Of a stretch of 64,000 nt of DNA, positions 15,685 to 23,340 are shown one piece after another; within the stretch, counting starts at the first letter, position 1; every line of letters starts with the position of its first letter. The translations under genes and the position numbers were made by a program. The notes beneath the pieces were generated by a model that had not been told where the DNA came from, made no database searches, and was given only the letters and a program-made list of their open reading frames with translations. Source of the stretch: Mycobacterium branderi (GTDB lineage Bacteria; Actinomycetota; Actinomycetes; Mycobacteriales; Mycobacteriaceae); the NCBI RefSeq assembly GCF_010728725.1, contig NZ_AP022606.1, positions 744,001-808,000 on the forward strand, written 5' to 3'.

Positions 15685-17252
15685 CGGACGCTCAACTCCC
15701 TCCGGTCGCCCGCGTCGAATCCGGCCAACAAGCGGCTGGTCAGGCGTTCGAATTCGTCGCCCCAGCCGGAGTTGTCGGTGCGGGCCAGGCCGCCCAGCTC
15801 GACGCTCACCGTACCGGCATCGCCCGGCACGATCCGCGCCCAGACCCGCCGTCGTCGCACCAGCAGGGACACCAGCAACCCGGCCATCATCACAGCCGCG
15901 AAGACCAGCACCCAGATCTGGCCGGGGTCGTGAGAGACCTGCAGGTTGACGAACGGCACGGCGCCGTCGAAGCGGACCACGGTGCCGTCCTCGAGGTTTG
16001 CCGCTTCACCTGCGCGCAGGTTCACCCGCTTGGCCTTGGTCAGCCGGTGCTGCTCGATCAGCCGGGGGTCCAGGGTGTACAGCGACTGGGGCCGGCCGGT
16101 GTCCAGCCCGGTGTCGCCCTGGTAGATGTCCACGGCCACCGCGGGGGCGTTCAGAGCGGGGAAGCTCGACGACAGCAGCGTCCCGTCGAGCTGCTCGGTG
16201 GGGGCGAGCAGGCCCTGGATGGCGATCTGGTGTTTACGACGCTGGCCGGGGTCGGGATAGCTGCCGGCCGGCGGGTCGATGCGGGCCACGCCCGACGACA
16301 GCAGGGTCTGCGGGTTGTCGGGCCGCCACTGCACGGTCGAGCTGCGGGTCTGCCCGTCCGGGAACGTCACCGTGAACGTCGGGGCGTAGCCGTGGCCTTG
16401 CAAGTACACCCGGTCGCCCTGTTGCCGCAGCGGGTGGTTGACCTCCAGCCGGTAGGGCCGCCAGCTGTCGGTCGTCAGGTCGCCGCCGGTCTGGTAGTCG
16501 ATGTTGGCGGAAAACGACGTGGCCTGTCCCGACGGCAAGTAGTGAGCGTCAAAGCTGTTGACACGTATGCAGATTGGGTGCAGCGAGGTGCCGTCGACGG
16601 TGTTGCCGGCGCGGAAGGAGTCGAACGCGGCCGGCGACGCCGAGCAGAAGCCGGGTCCGCCGTCGGCGATGACGATCACGTTGCCCTCGTAGCCGAACAT
16701 CTTGCCGACGGCGACCGCGACGAGCAGGCCCAGCAGCGCGAAATGGAAAGCCAGATTACCGAATTCGCGCAGATAGCCCTTTTCCGCAGACACTTCGACG
16801 ACGCATTGGCGCCGGCGGGTCACCGTGCGCCAGCCACGCAGCCTCTGGGTGATCGTTGTCGCTATCTGCTCGGGGTCGCCGGTGACCGCGGCCGTGGCAT
16901 GCTTGGGCAGCCGGGTCAGGTTGCGCGGTACGGCAACAGGTTGGGCGCGCAGGCTTTTCGCGTGCTCGACCATCCGCGGGGCCAGGCAGCCGACTAGCGA
17001 CACGAACAGCAACACGTAGATCGCCGTGAACCAGAAGCTGCCGAACACGTCGAACGCCTGCACCGCGTCCAGCCACGGCCCGATCACCGGGTGGGCGGCC
17101 AGGTAGTCGTCGACCTTGCCGGCATTGAGGCTGCGTTGCGGCAGCAGCGCGCCGGGGATCGCGCCGAGCGCAAGGAGGAACAGCAGCACCAGCGCGGTGC
17201 CCATCGACGTCAGCGCCCGCCAGGTGTTGCGTGCTGTGGCGAGCGCGGTCAA
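15681..17252 (-). CDS. resB: ResB-like cytochrome c biogenesis protein
   Basis: A 523-residue ResB/Ccs1 protein. Three N-terminal helices carry the conserved ALGAIPGALLPQR motif; a large extracytoplasmic domain follows, and a last helix lies near residue 470. It partners CcsB in system II haem delivery. The start is most likely a TTG at 17250-17252 that overlaps the ccdA stop as TTGA; no ATG or GTG fits between the stop and the first conserved residues, and the longer reading upstream lies on top of ccdA. The M. tuberculosis counterpart is Rv0528. Confidence 0.9.
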   Translation of the reverse strand: MTALATARNTWRALTSMGTALVLLFLLALGAIPGALLPQRSLNAGKVDDYLAAHPVIGPWLDAVQAFDVFGSFWFTAIYVLLFVSLVGCLAPRMVEHAKSLRAQPVAVPRNLTRLPKHATAAVTGDPEQIATTITQRLRGWRTVTRRRQCVVEVSAEKGYLREFGNLAFHFALLGLLVAVAVGKMFGYEGNVIVIADGGPGFCSASPAAFDSFRAGNTVDGTSLHPICIRVNSFDAHYLPSGQATSFSANIDYQTGGDLTTDSWRPYRLEVNHPLRQQGDRVYLQGHGYAPTFTVTFPDGQTRSSTVQWRPDNPQTLLSSGVARIDPPAGSYPDPGQRRKHQIAIQGLLAPTEQLDGTLLSSSFPALNAPAVAVDIYQGDTGLDTGRPQSLYTLDPRLIEQHRLTKAKRVNLRAGEAANLEDGTVVRFDGAVPFVNLQVSHDPGQIWVLVFAAVMMAGLLVSLLVRRRRVWARIVPGDAGTVSVELGGLARTDNSGWGDEFERLTSRLLAGFDAGDRRELSVR

Positions 17253-18010
17253 ATCGGCAGCCTCACGTCCGAGACGAACGCGTCGCGCAGCCACGAGACG
17301 AAGTCGTTCCACACGCCGGTGAGCGACGCGAGCCCGACGGCGACCAGCAGCACGCCGCCGACGATCTGGAGCGCGCGGGTGTGGCGGCGCAGCCAGCCCA
17401 GCCCGGCCACCGCCGACGCCGATCCAAAGGCCAACAGCACGAACGGAACTCCCAAACCCAGGCAGTACGCGATCACCAACACGATGCCGCGCGCCACGCT
17501 GGCGCCGTCGGTCGCCGAGGCGACGGTGATCACCCCGGTCAGCGTCGGGCCCAGGCACGGCGTCCAGCCCAGCGCGAACACCGCGCCCAGCAGCGGCGCC
17601 CCGGCCACCGTCGACAACTGCCGCGGCGTGAACCGGGCCTGGCGCTGCAGCGCGGGGATGAACCCGACGAACACCAACCCCATTACGATGGTCAGCGCCC
17701 CGCCGACCCGTTGCAGCACAAGCTGATTCGTGATCAGCGTGGTCGTCATGCCCAACACCGCGACGGTACCGAGCACGAACACCGCCGTGAACCCGGCCAC
17801 GAACAACGTCGCCGACCCGGCGACCCGCCAGCGCGCGGCGTGCGCCTGGCGTTCGTCGACGCCGACCACCGCCGCCAGATACGACAGGTAGCCGGGCACC
17901 AGCGGTACGACGCACGGCGACGCGAAAGACACCAGCCCCGCGAGCAGGCACACCCCCAGCGCCACCAACAGCGGACCGGCGGAGGCGATTTCGGTGAACC
18001 CGCTGCTCAT
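17249..18010 (-). CDS. ccdA: CcdA-type thiol-disulfide transporter
   Basis: A 253-residue membrane protein with about six helices that passes reducing power across the membrane to keep apocytochrome c cysteines reduced. The two functional cysteines are visible: Cys33 in FASPCVVPLVPG and Cys152 in GWTPCLGPT. It starts with an ATG overlapping the stop of the thioredoxin-like lipoprotein gene (ATGA, 18007-18010), its likely redox partner. The counterpart is Rv0527. Confidence 0.95.
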   Translation of the reverse strand: MSSGFTEIASAGPLLVALGVCLLAGLVSFASPCVVPLVPGYLSYLAAVVGVDERQAHAARWRVAGSATLFVAGFTAVFVLGTVAVLGMTTTLITNQLVLQRVGGALTIVMGLVFVGFIPALQRQARFTPRQLSTVAGAPLLGAVFALGWTPCLGPTLTGVITVASATDGASVARGIVLVIAYCLGLGVPFVLLAFGSASAVAGLGWLRRHTRALQIVGGVLLVAVGLASLTGVWNDFVSWLRDAFVSDVRLPI

Positions 18011-18612
18011 TGCGGTCCCGGCGGCGCCTGATCCTCGGCGGCCAGTCGCTGCACGACAGGCCGCAAATCCTCGGCGAGTAGTTCGCGCAAGAACACCGCG
18101 GCGACGCGGTGCCCGCGGTCGAGCACCACCGTCGACGGGATCACCGTGGTCGGGTACTTGCCGCCGAACGCGATCATGGTGCGCATCGCGGGGTCGTAGA
18201 TCGACGGAAACGTCACGTGGCGGTCGGTGACGAAGTCCTGCGGGGCCTGACGGTTGTTGTCGCGCACGTCGATGCCGAGGAAAGCCACCCCGTCGTGGCG
18301 GGTGGCGTCGTAAACCTGTTGCAGCTGGGCGACTTCGGTCCGGCAGGGCCCGCACCACTGGCCCCACACATTGATGACGACGACCTTGCCGGGAAAGTCG
18401 TCGACCGACAGCGTGCGGGTGGGATCCATCAGGTCCGGACCGGCCAGCGGCCCTGGTCGGCCGCGGTGGTCGGGCGGGTCGTAGAAGATGTCGGTCTTTC
18501 CGCCCGGCGCGACGAATTCGAAGGTGCCGCCCTGCGCGACGGCGTCGTCGCCGTGGGAGCAACCGGCGAGCAGCACGGCCAGCGCCGCGCCGAGGATCGC
18601 CAGCCGGCGCAT
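18007..18612 (-). CDS. thioredoxin-like (ResA/TlpA) lipoprotein
   Basis: A 201-residue secreted lipoprotein. A short signal peptide ends in a lipobox with LAGC (Cys18 lipidated). The thioredoxin fold carries the active site WCGPC at residues 86-90 and a cis-Pro region VIPSTVV. It should reduce apocytochrome c haem-binding cysteines outside the membrane, with electrons from CcdA, whose gene overlaps its stop codon. Counterpart: Rv0526. It begins 1 nt after the stop of the phosphatase gene, so the operon is tightly packed. Confidence 0.93.
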   Translation of the reverse strand: MRRLAILGAALAVLLAGCSHGDDAVAQGGTFEFVAPGGKTDIFYDPPDHRGRPGPLAGPDLMDPTRTLSVDDFPGKVVVINVWGQWCGPCRTEVAQLQQVYDATRHDGVAFLGIDVRDNNRQAPQDFVTDRHVTFPSIYDPAMRTMIAFGGKYPTTVIPSTVVLDRGHRVAAVFLRELLAEDLRPVVQRLAAEDQAPPGPQ

Positions 18613-18613
18613 G

Positions 18614-19222
18614 TCAACAGCCGCCCGGCATTGAATACTCCACGTCGACCAGCCGGTCGCCGTCGTAGACCAGCGAGGTCACGGAGCCCACCGCGCATTG
18701 CCGCCGAGTGGGCCAGTGCCAGAGGCGCCGGCCGGTCAGGTGCAGGCGCACTGTCCAGATCGGCAACTGGTGGCTGACGCAGACGGCCTCGTGGCCGGCG
18801 GCCCGGGCCCGCGCCTTGTCGACCGCAGTGCTCATCCGGGCCGCGATCTGGGTATACGGCTCCCCCCAGGACGGGGTGAATGGGTTACGCAGGTGCCACC
18901 ACACTCGCGGGTCGCGCCAGGCGCCGTCGCCGGGCGAGACTCCCCTGCCCTGCAGAATGTTGGTCGATTCGATCAGGTCCGGATCGGTGTCGACCGGCAG
19001 GTCGTGGCGGGCGGCGATCGGTGCGGCGGTCTCCTGCGCGCGCTGCAGCGGGGAGGCGATCACCGCGACGACGTCGCGGTCGGCCAGCGCATCGGCAACC
19101 GCCTGCGCCTGCCGAATTCCCTTGTCGGACAGTTTGAATCCGGGCAGACGCCCGTAGAGGACGCCGTCGGGGTTGTAGACTTCGCCATGGCGCACCAGGT
19201 GGATTCGGGTTTGTTCGGCCAT
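18614..19222 (-). CDS. histidine phosphatase superfamily protein, Rv0525-like
   Basis: A 202-residue phosphoglycerate-mutase-fold phosphatase. The catalytic motif LVRHGE is at residues 9-14 (His12), and the second His appears in CVSHQLP near residue 152. Substrate is unknown. The ATG at 19222 shares one base with the hemL stop (TGATG), which fixes the start; longer readings lie within hemL. Its conserved place between hemL and the cytochrome c genes suggests a link to haem metabolism, but no specific reaction is known. Confidence 0.88.
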   Translation of the reverse strand: MAEQTRIHLVRHGEVYNPDGVLYGRLPGFKLSDKGIRQAQAVADALADRDVVAVIASPLQRAQETAAPIAARHDLPVDTDPDLIESTNILQGRGVSPGDGAWRDPRVWWHLRNPFTPSWGEPYTQIAARMSTAVDKARARAAGHEAVCVSHQLPIWTVRLHLTGRRLWHWPTRRQCAVGSVTSLVYDGDRLVDVEYSMPGGC

Positions 19223-20523
19223 CAGGGTTTTGACTCCTTCGCAGCTGCCGCCGCGGCTGCGGGTAGTGCGTCGGCGATCCGGTCGAAGGCAGCGTCGTCG
19301 AGCGCGGCCGAGACGAACCACGCCTCGAACGCGCTGCACGGCGGGTAGACACCGGCGTCGAGCAGAGCATGGAAGAACGGCGGGAAGCGCCAGGTGTCGC
19401 TGGCGCGGGCGGTGGCGAAATCCGTCACCGGCTCGTCAGCGAAGAACACCGACAGCATGTTGCCTGCCCGCGGAATCTGATGTGCCACACCTTCTTTCGT
19501 CAACGCCTCGGTCAGCAGCTCGGCCAGCCGGTCGGCGTTGGCGTCCAGCGCCTCATACACCGCCTGGTCGGCCGACCGCAGTGTGGCCAGGCCCGCGGCC
19601 ACCGCCACCGGGTTACCGGACAGCGTGCCGGCCTGATACACCGGGCCCAGCGGTGCCAGCCGCTCCATCACCTCGGCCCGCCCGCCGAACGCCGCGGCCG
19701 GCAGCCCGCCGCTCATCACCTTGCCGAACGTGAACAAGTCGGCGTCCACCGGATCGATTCCGTACCAACCGCTGCGGCTGACCCGGAAACCGGTCATCAC
19801 CTCGTCGACGATCAGCAGCGCGCCGTGCTCGGCGGTGATTCTCCGCAGCGCGGCGTTGTAGCCGGGCGCCGGCGGGACGACGCCCATGTTGCCGGGGCTG
19901 GCCTCGGTGATCACCGCGGCGATCTCGTCGCCGAACCGCTCGAACGCTTCCTGCACCGCGTCAATGTCGTTGTAGGGCAGCACAATTGTGTCGGCCGCGG
20001 TGGCGCCGGTGACGCCCGGCGACGACGGCAGGCCCAGCGTCGCGACCCCGGATCCGGCGTCGGCCAATAAAGCGTCGACGTGGCCGTGGTAGCAGCCGGA
20101 GAACTTGACGATCTTGGCGCGGCCGGTGTACCCGCGGGCCAGCCGCACCGCACTCATCGTGGCCTCGGTGCCGGAGTTCACCAGCCGGATCCGGTCCACG
20201 GGCGCCACCCGGTCGATGATCTCCGCGGCCAGTTCGCTCTCCGCGGGCGTCGGCGCCCCGAACGAGAGGCCGCCGGCGGCGGCGTGCTGCACGGCGTCGA
20301 CCACCGCGGGGTGAGCATGGCCCAGGATCATCGGGCCCCACGAGCAGACCAGGTCGACGTAGCGGTTGCCGTCGGCGTCGGTGAGCCAGCACCCACTCGC
20401 CTCGGTGATGAAGCGCGGCGTGCCGCCCACGGCCTTGAATGCCCGCACCGGGGAGTTGACGCCGCCGGGGATGACGGCGCAGGCGTCGTCGAACAGCTTC
20501 GCCGAAGTTTCGGTGCTGTACAT
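19222..20523 (-). CDS. hemL: glutamate-1-semialdehyde 2,1-aminomutase
   Basis: A 433-residue PLP enzyme that converts glutamate-1-semialdehyde to 5-aminolevulinate, the second step of the C5 haem pathway. Lys268 in [11 protein letters not shown] is the PLP lysine, the cofactor Asp lies in [11 protein letters not shown] (residues 237-247), and NSGTEA at 116-121 is the gating/substrate loop. The ATG at 20523 gives the family length. It leads the operon feeding cytochrome c maturation and works with hemA about 23 kb away in the same window. Confidence 0.97.
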   Translation of the reverse strand: MYSTETSAKLFDDACAVIPGGVNSPVRAFKAVGGTPRFITEASGCWLTDADGNRYVDLVCSWGPMILGHAHPAVVDAVQHAAAGGLSFGAPTPAESELAAEIIDRVAPVDRIRLVNSGTEATMSAVRLARGYTGRAKIVKFSGCYHGHVDALLADAGSGVATLGLPSSPGVTGATAADTIVLPYNDIDAVQEAFERFGDEIAAVITEASPGNMGVVPPAPGYNAALRRITAEHGALLIVDEVMTGFRVSRSGWYGIDPVDADLFTFGKVMSGGLPAAAFGGRAEVMERLAPLGPVYQAGTLSGNPVAVAAGLATLRSADQAVYEALDANADRLAELLTEALTKEGVAHQIPRAGNMLSVFFADEPVTDFATARASDTWRFPPFFHALLDAGVYPPCSAFEAWFVSAALDDAAFDRIADALPAAAAAAAKESKP

Positions 20524-20579
20524 GGCCACCAGTGTCCCAGCTGGTCCCCGCCGGTCAACTACGGGGTGTAGTGGAGCGG

Positions 20580-21860
20580 TTAGGTCGCCAGAGCCGCCAA
20601 TGTGCGGCGTGCGGCGAGTTCGCCACTGCGCACCGCGCCTTCCATATTGTCTGGCCAACTGCTGCGTTCGGCGCCCGCAAATTCCACCAGGCCGTGGGGC
20701 CGGTTCATCAGCGGCCCCAGAGCGCGGACTTCGCCCGGGGCAAAGACGGCGTCGCAGCCACCGATGTGCTGCTGATCGGCCCATCGCAGCACTGTCGGCA
20801 ACCGCAGCTGATCGGGTCGGACGCCGAAAGCGCCCGCCAGGTCGGCCACTAGGGCATCGTCCGTCGCATCGGCTGCGTGGGCCGGAACAAAACCGGTGAC
20901 CCGATCGCCCCGGCGCCACCCTCCCCACAGGACCTCGCCGCCGAGAACCGTGTTGTGCCGTACCGAATGTCCGTGTGGGAGTAGGGCAATCACCTTGGTT
21001 CCGGCACCAATGTGCAGATCGGACAATCGGGCCAGGTCCGGCGGGAGCGGCGGGTCGAAGTCGATCGCCGGTAGCCGGGTCACGGGAACGGCTGCAATCA
21101 CCCGCCTTGCCCGCACGGCGAGCTCGGTTGCCTCGACCGTGACCGAACCTGCGTCCTGGCTGATCCGCTCGACCGGGGTCTGCAGGTGGACGGCGTCGCC
21201 CAATGGCGCCGCAAGGCGACAGGCGACTTGCTGCGCGCCCTGGCTGATGCGCCATTGGAACGTCGCGTTCAAGCTGCGGAGCGGCCCGCCGGCGATGCGG
21301 AGCAACCACAGCAGATGCAGCAACGACATCGAGTCCAATGTCTGGCACGCCAGCGAGCCGACAAGCCGTTCGAGCAGGTATCGGCTCTCGGCATCGATGC
21401 CCAGGTTGTCGAGCCAGCCGGCGACCGATCGGCTGTCGAATTCCGCGGCACGCTTCGCCGTCCACGGTGCTTCGGGGTCGATCCCGCGAGACTGCCACGC
21501 GGCGTAACCGATCGCGCGCGTCAGGCCGAACCAGGTTCGCGCCGGTGGCAGCCGGCCTCGCGTTGACCGACCTGGAAGCCGCCAGCGAATGGGATGGCCG
21601 ACGTTGCGCGCGGGCTCCACCTGCAGGCCCAGCTCGCGCACCAATGCGTACATCCGCCGATGGGCCCGCCCGATCCACTCGCCGCCGAAGTCCGCAACCG
21701 AGCCGTCCAGCTCGCGAGACCGCGCCCGCCCGCCGACCTCGTCACGCGCCTCGACGACGAGCACCCTCTTGCCGGCTCTCCGCAGCTCGCGGGCGGCCGC
21801 CAATCCGGCGAGTCCGGCTCCGACGACAACGACATCGACCGTGGACGGCGTAGAGTTCAT
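20580..21860 (-). CDS. flavin-containing amine oxidase family protein
   Basis: A 426-residue FAD enzyme of the monoamine oxidase family. The N-terminal dinucleotide motif [20 protein letters not shown] is followed by the [10 protein letters not shown] segment, both hallmarks of this family, and the C-terminal FAGAERS...GYMEGA-like region (here [13 protein letters not shown]) closes the FAD site. Such enzymes oxidise amines to aldehydes with hydrogen peroxide; the substrate is unknown. It lies 56 bp before hemL on the same strand, divergent from a TetR gene, with paired operators overlapping its start region. Its transcript may be leaderless, because a TGATAC box sits 9 nt before the ATG. Confidence 0.85.
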   Translation of the reverse strand: MNSTPSTVDVVVVGAGLAGLAAARELRRAGKRVLVVEARDEVGGRARSRELDGSVADFGGEWIGRAHRRMYALVRELGLQVEPARNVGHPIRWRLPGRSTRGRLPPARTWFGLTRAIGYAAWQSRGIDPEAPWTAKRAAEFDSRSVAGWLDNLGIDAESRYLLERLVGSLACQTLDSMSLLHLLWLLRIAGGPLRSLNATFQWRISQGAQQVACRLAAPLGDAVHLQTPVERISQDAGSVTVEATELAVRARRVIAAVPVTRLPAIDFDPPLPPDLARLSDLHIGAGTKVIALLPHGHSVRHNTVLGGEVLWGGWRRGDRVTGFVPAHAADATDDALVADLAGAFGVRPDQLRLPTVLRWADQQHIGGCDAVFAPGEVRALGPLMNRPHGLVEFAGAERSSWPDNMEGAVRSGELAARRTLAALAT

Positions 21861-21889
21861 GAGACGAACGTATCAGACGAACGTCTCAT
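21859..21889. promoter_or_regulatory. paired TetR operators between amine oxidase and tetR
   Basis: Two near-identical 12-bp sites, AGACGAACGTAT (21862-21873) and AGACGAACGTCT (21875-21886, a perfect AGACG-AA-CGTCT palindrome), lie 13 bp apart. An outer inverted repeat, ATGAGACG/CGTCTCAT, spans 21859-21889. They cover the start region of the amine oxidase gene and the promoter space of the divergent TetR gene, so one dimer pair could repress both. Confidence 0.65.
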
Positions 21890-21904
21890 TCTCGGGAGGG
21901 GCTG

Positions 21905-22495
21905 ATGACCCGGCGCACAGGAAATCGCGAGCGACTGCTCGATGCGGCGATTCGCTGCATTCAAGACCGCGGCTACGCCCGCACGACGGCCCGCGATCTG
22001 GTCGCCGCGTCGAACACGAACCTCGGGGCGATCACCTACCACTTCGACTCCAAGGAGGCATTGCTCAACGAAGCGTTGGCCGAATGCTGCCGCCGCTGGC
22101 TGGAGCAGGTGCGCCACGCATCGGCCACCACAACGTCGGAAGACCCGTGGGAAGTCGCCGTCACAGCAGCTCAGCGTGCGCTGGAAGCGGGACGACCCGT
22201 CGCTGTCGCCTACCTGGAAACTTGGGCGCAGGCCGAGCGCGTGCCCGGCCTACGAGACCAGCTCGCCGAGCACTACCGTGAATTCCGTAGCAGCACAGCC
22301 TCGCTCGTCCAATCGATCGCCGGACAGCCAGCCGAATCCGTGCCCGATCCAGAGGCACTCGCGGCCATTCTCGTCGCTGTGGTCGACGGCCTCACGATCC
22401 AGTGGCTGCTCGACCCGGACTCAGTTCCCGACGGCGCACGCCTCGCGGGCGTGCTCAGACGGTTGACGACGCCCGATTCCGCTCAACGGGGTTGA
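21905..22495 (+). CDS. TetR family transcriptional regulator
   Basis: A 196-residue regulator. Residues about 8-55 are the TetR DNA-binding domain, with TTARDLVAASNTNLGAITYH as helix-turn-helix and FDSKEALL after it. The ligand domain is helical and ends near residue 190. A GGGAGG site lies upstream of the ATG at 21905. It stands divergent from the amine oxidase with operator-like repeats between them, so it probably represses that gene and itself; the two nitroreductase genes and the carboxylic acid reductase downstream may also be in its unit. Confidence 0.9.
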   Translation: MTRRTGNRERLLDAAIRCIQDRGYARTTARDLVAASNTNLGAITYHFDSKEALLNEALAECCRRWLEQVRHASATTTSEDPWEVAVTAAQRALEAGRPVAVAYLETWAQAERVPGLRDQLAEHYREFRSSTASLVQSIAGQPAESVPDPEALAAILVAVVDGLTIQWLLDPDSVPDGARLAGVLRRLTTPDSAQRG

Positions 22496-22527
22496 GTTGC
22501 GCCCGTTGCGACAGGTTGGATGGCCAT

Positions 22528-22923
22528 ATGCAACTACCGCAACGGCTCGCCCGGTTCAATCGGCACGTCACCAACCCGATCCAGCGCATGTGGGCCGGCT
22601 GGCTCCCCGGATTCGGGATCCTCGAGCACGTGGGGCGGCGCTCCGGCAAGCCGTATCGCACCCCGTTGAATGTGTTCAGCGCCACCATCGACGGCAAGCC
22701 CGGCGTGGCGATCCTGCTGACCTACGGCCCGGACCGTGACTGGCTGAAGAACCTCAACGCCGCCGGCGGCGGGCGGATACGGCGCAACGGGAAAACGTTC
22801 GGCGTCGTCCAGCCGCGGACAGTCACCAAGGAAGAAGCGGCCCCATACGTCAGCGGCCGATCGCGGGCACTGTTCGCCCGGCTGCCGTTCGAGCAGGCCG
22901 TCCTGCTCACCCGAATCGACTAG
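22528..22923 (+). CDS. F420-dependent nitroreductase family (DUF385/Ddn-like) protein, first copy
   Basis: A 131-residue split-barrel protein of the deazaflavin (F420)-dependent nitroreductase family. The diagnostic N-terminal region HVGRRSGKPYRTPL and the middle segment LTYGPDRDWLKNLNAAGGG are present. Family members use reduced F420 for hydride transfer to quinones or nitro compounds, often at the membrane; the substrate here is unknown. I set the start at the ATG at 22528, as the upstream extension has no family similarity. The second copy follows after 2 bp. Confidence 0.88.
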   Translation: MQLPQRLARFNRHVTNPIQRMWAGWLPGFGILEHVGRRSGKPYRTPLNVFSATIDGKPGVAILLTYGPDRDWLKNLNAAGGGRIRRNGKTFGVVQPRTVTKEEAAPYVSGRSRALFARLPFEQAVLLTRID

Positions 22924-22925
22924 CG

Positions 22926-23309
22926 GTGCAGTTCTCCGAACGACGAGCCCGGTTCAACCGGCGGGTGACGAACCCGCTGTTCCGGCCCGTCAGCGGCTGG
23001 CTGCCGGTGTGGTCGATCATCGAACACGTGGGGCGGCGCTCCGGGAAGATCTATCGCACGCCGGTCTCGATGTTCCGTACCGACGACGGCGTCGCCGTGC
23101 TACTCGTGTACGGACCGAACCGGGACTGGGTCAAGAACCTGCAGGCCGCCGGCGGTGGACGAGTCAAGCTGTACGGCAAGACATTTGACGTGACCGACCC
23201 GCGGATTGTCCCGACTCGGGACGCGGTGCGCTCGTTGAGGCCACCGTGGCGACAGCTGCTGGGGTCGGCCGGCGTCGAGTCGACGCTGCTGCTCGCCCGC
23301 GCCGGCTGA
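22926..23309 (+). CDS. F420-dependent nitroreductase family (DUF385/Ddn-like) protein, second copy
   Basis: A 127-residue paralogue of the preceding gene. Both share the pattern RRARFNRRVTNP, EHVGRRSGK, YRTP, YGPxRDWxKNLxAAGGGR and GKTF, so they arose by tandem duplication and have since diverged (roughly half the residues identical by eye). It starts with GTG at 22926, 2 bp after the first copy's stop. The two products may form a heterodimer or serve different substrates. It is followed after 31 bp by the carboxylic acid reductase gene. Confidence 0.88.
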   Translation: MQFSERRARFNRRVTNPLFRPVSGWLPVWSIIEHVGRRSGKIYRTPVSMFRTDDGVAVLLVYGPNRDWVKNLQAAGGGRVKLYGKTFDVTDPRIVPTRDAVRSLRPPWRQLLGSAGVESTLLLARAG

Positions 23310-23340
23310 AGCGGGTACTGATGGTGAGAGGAAGGCGACG

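Noticed and set aside
17253..17951. 233-codon upstream extension of resB
   Set aside because: It covers ccdA in another frame and is Arg/Gly-rich; ResB family similarity starts right after the ccdA stop.
20524..21678. 385-codon upstream extension of hemL
   Set aside because: It overlaps the amine oxidase gene in another frame. The ATG at 20523 gives exactly the usual aminomutase start.
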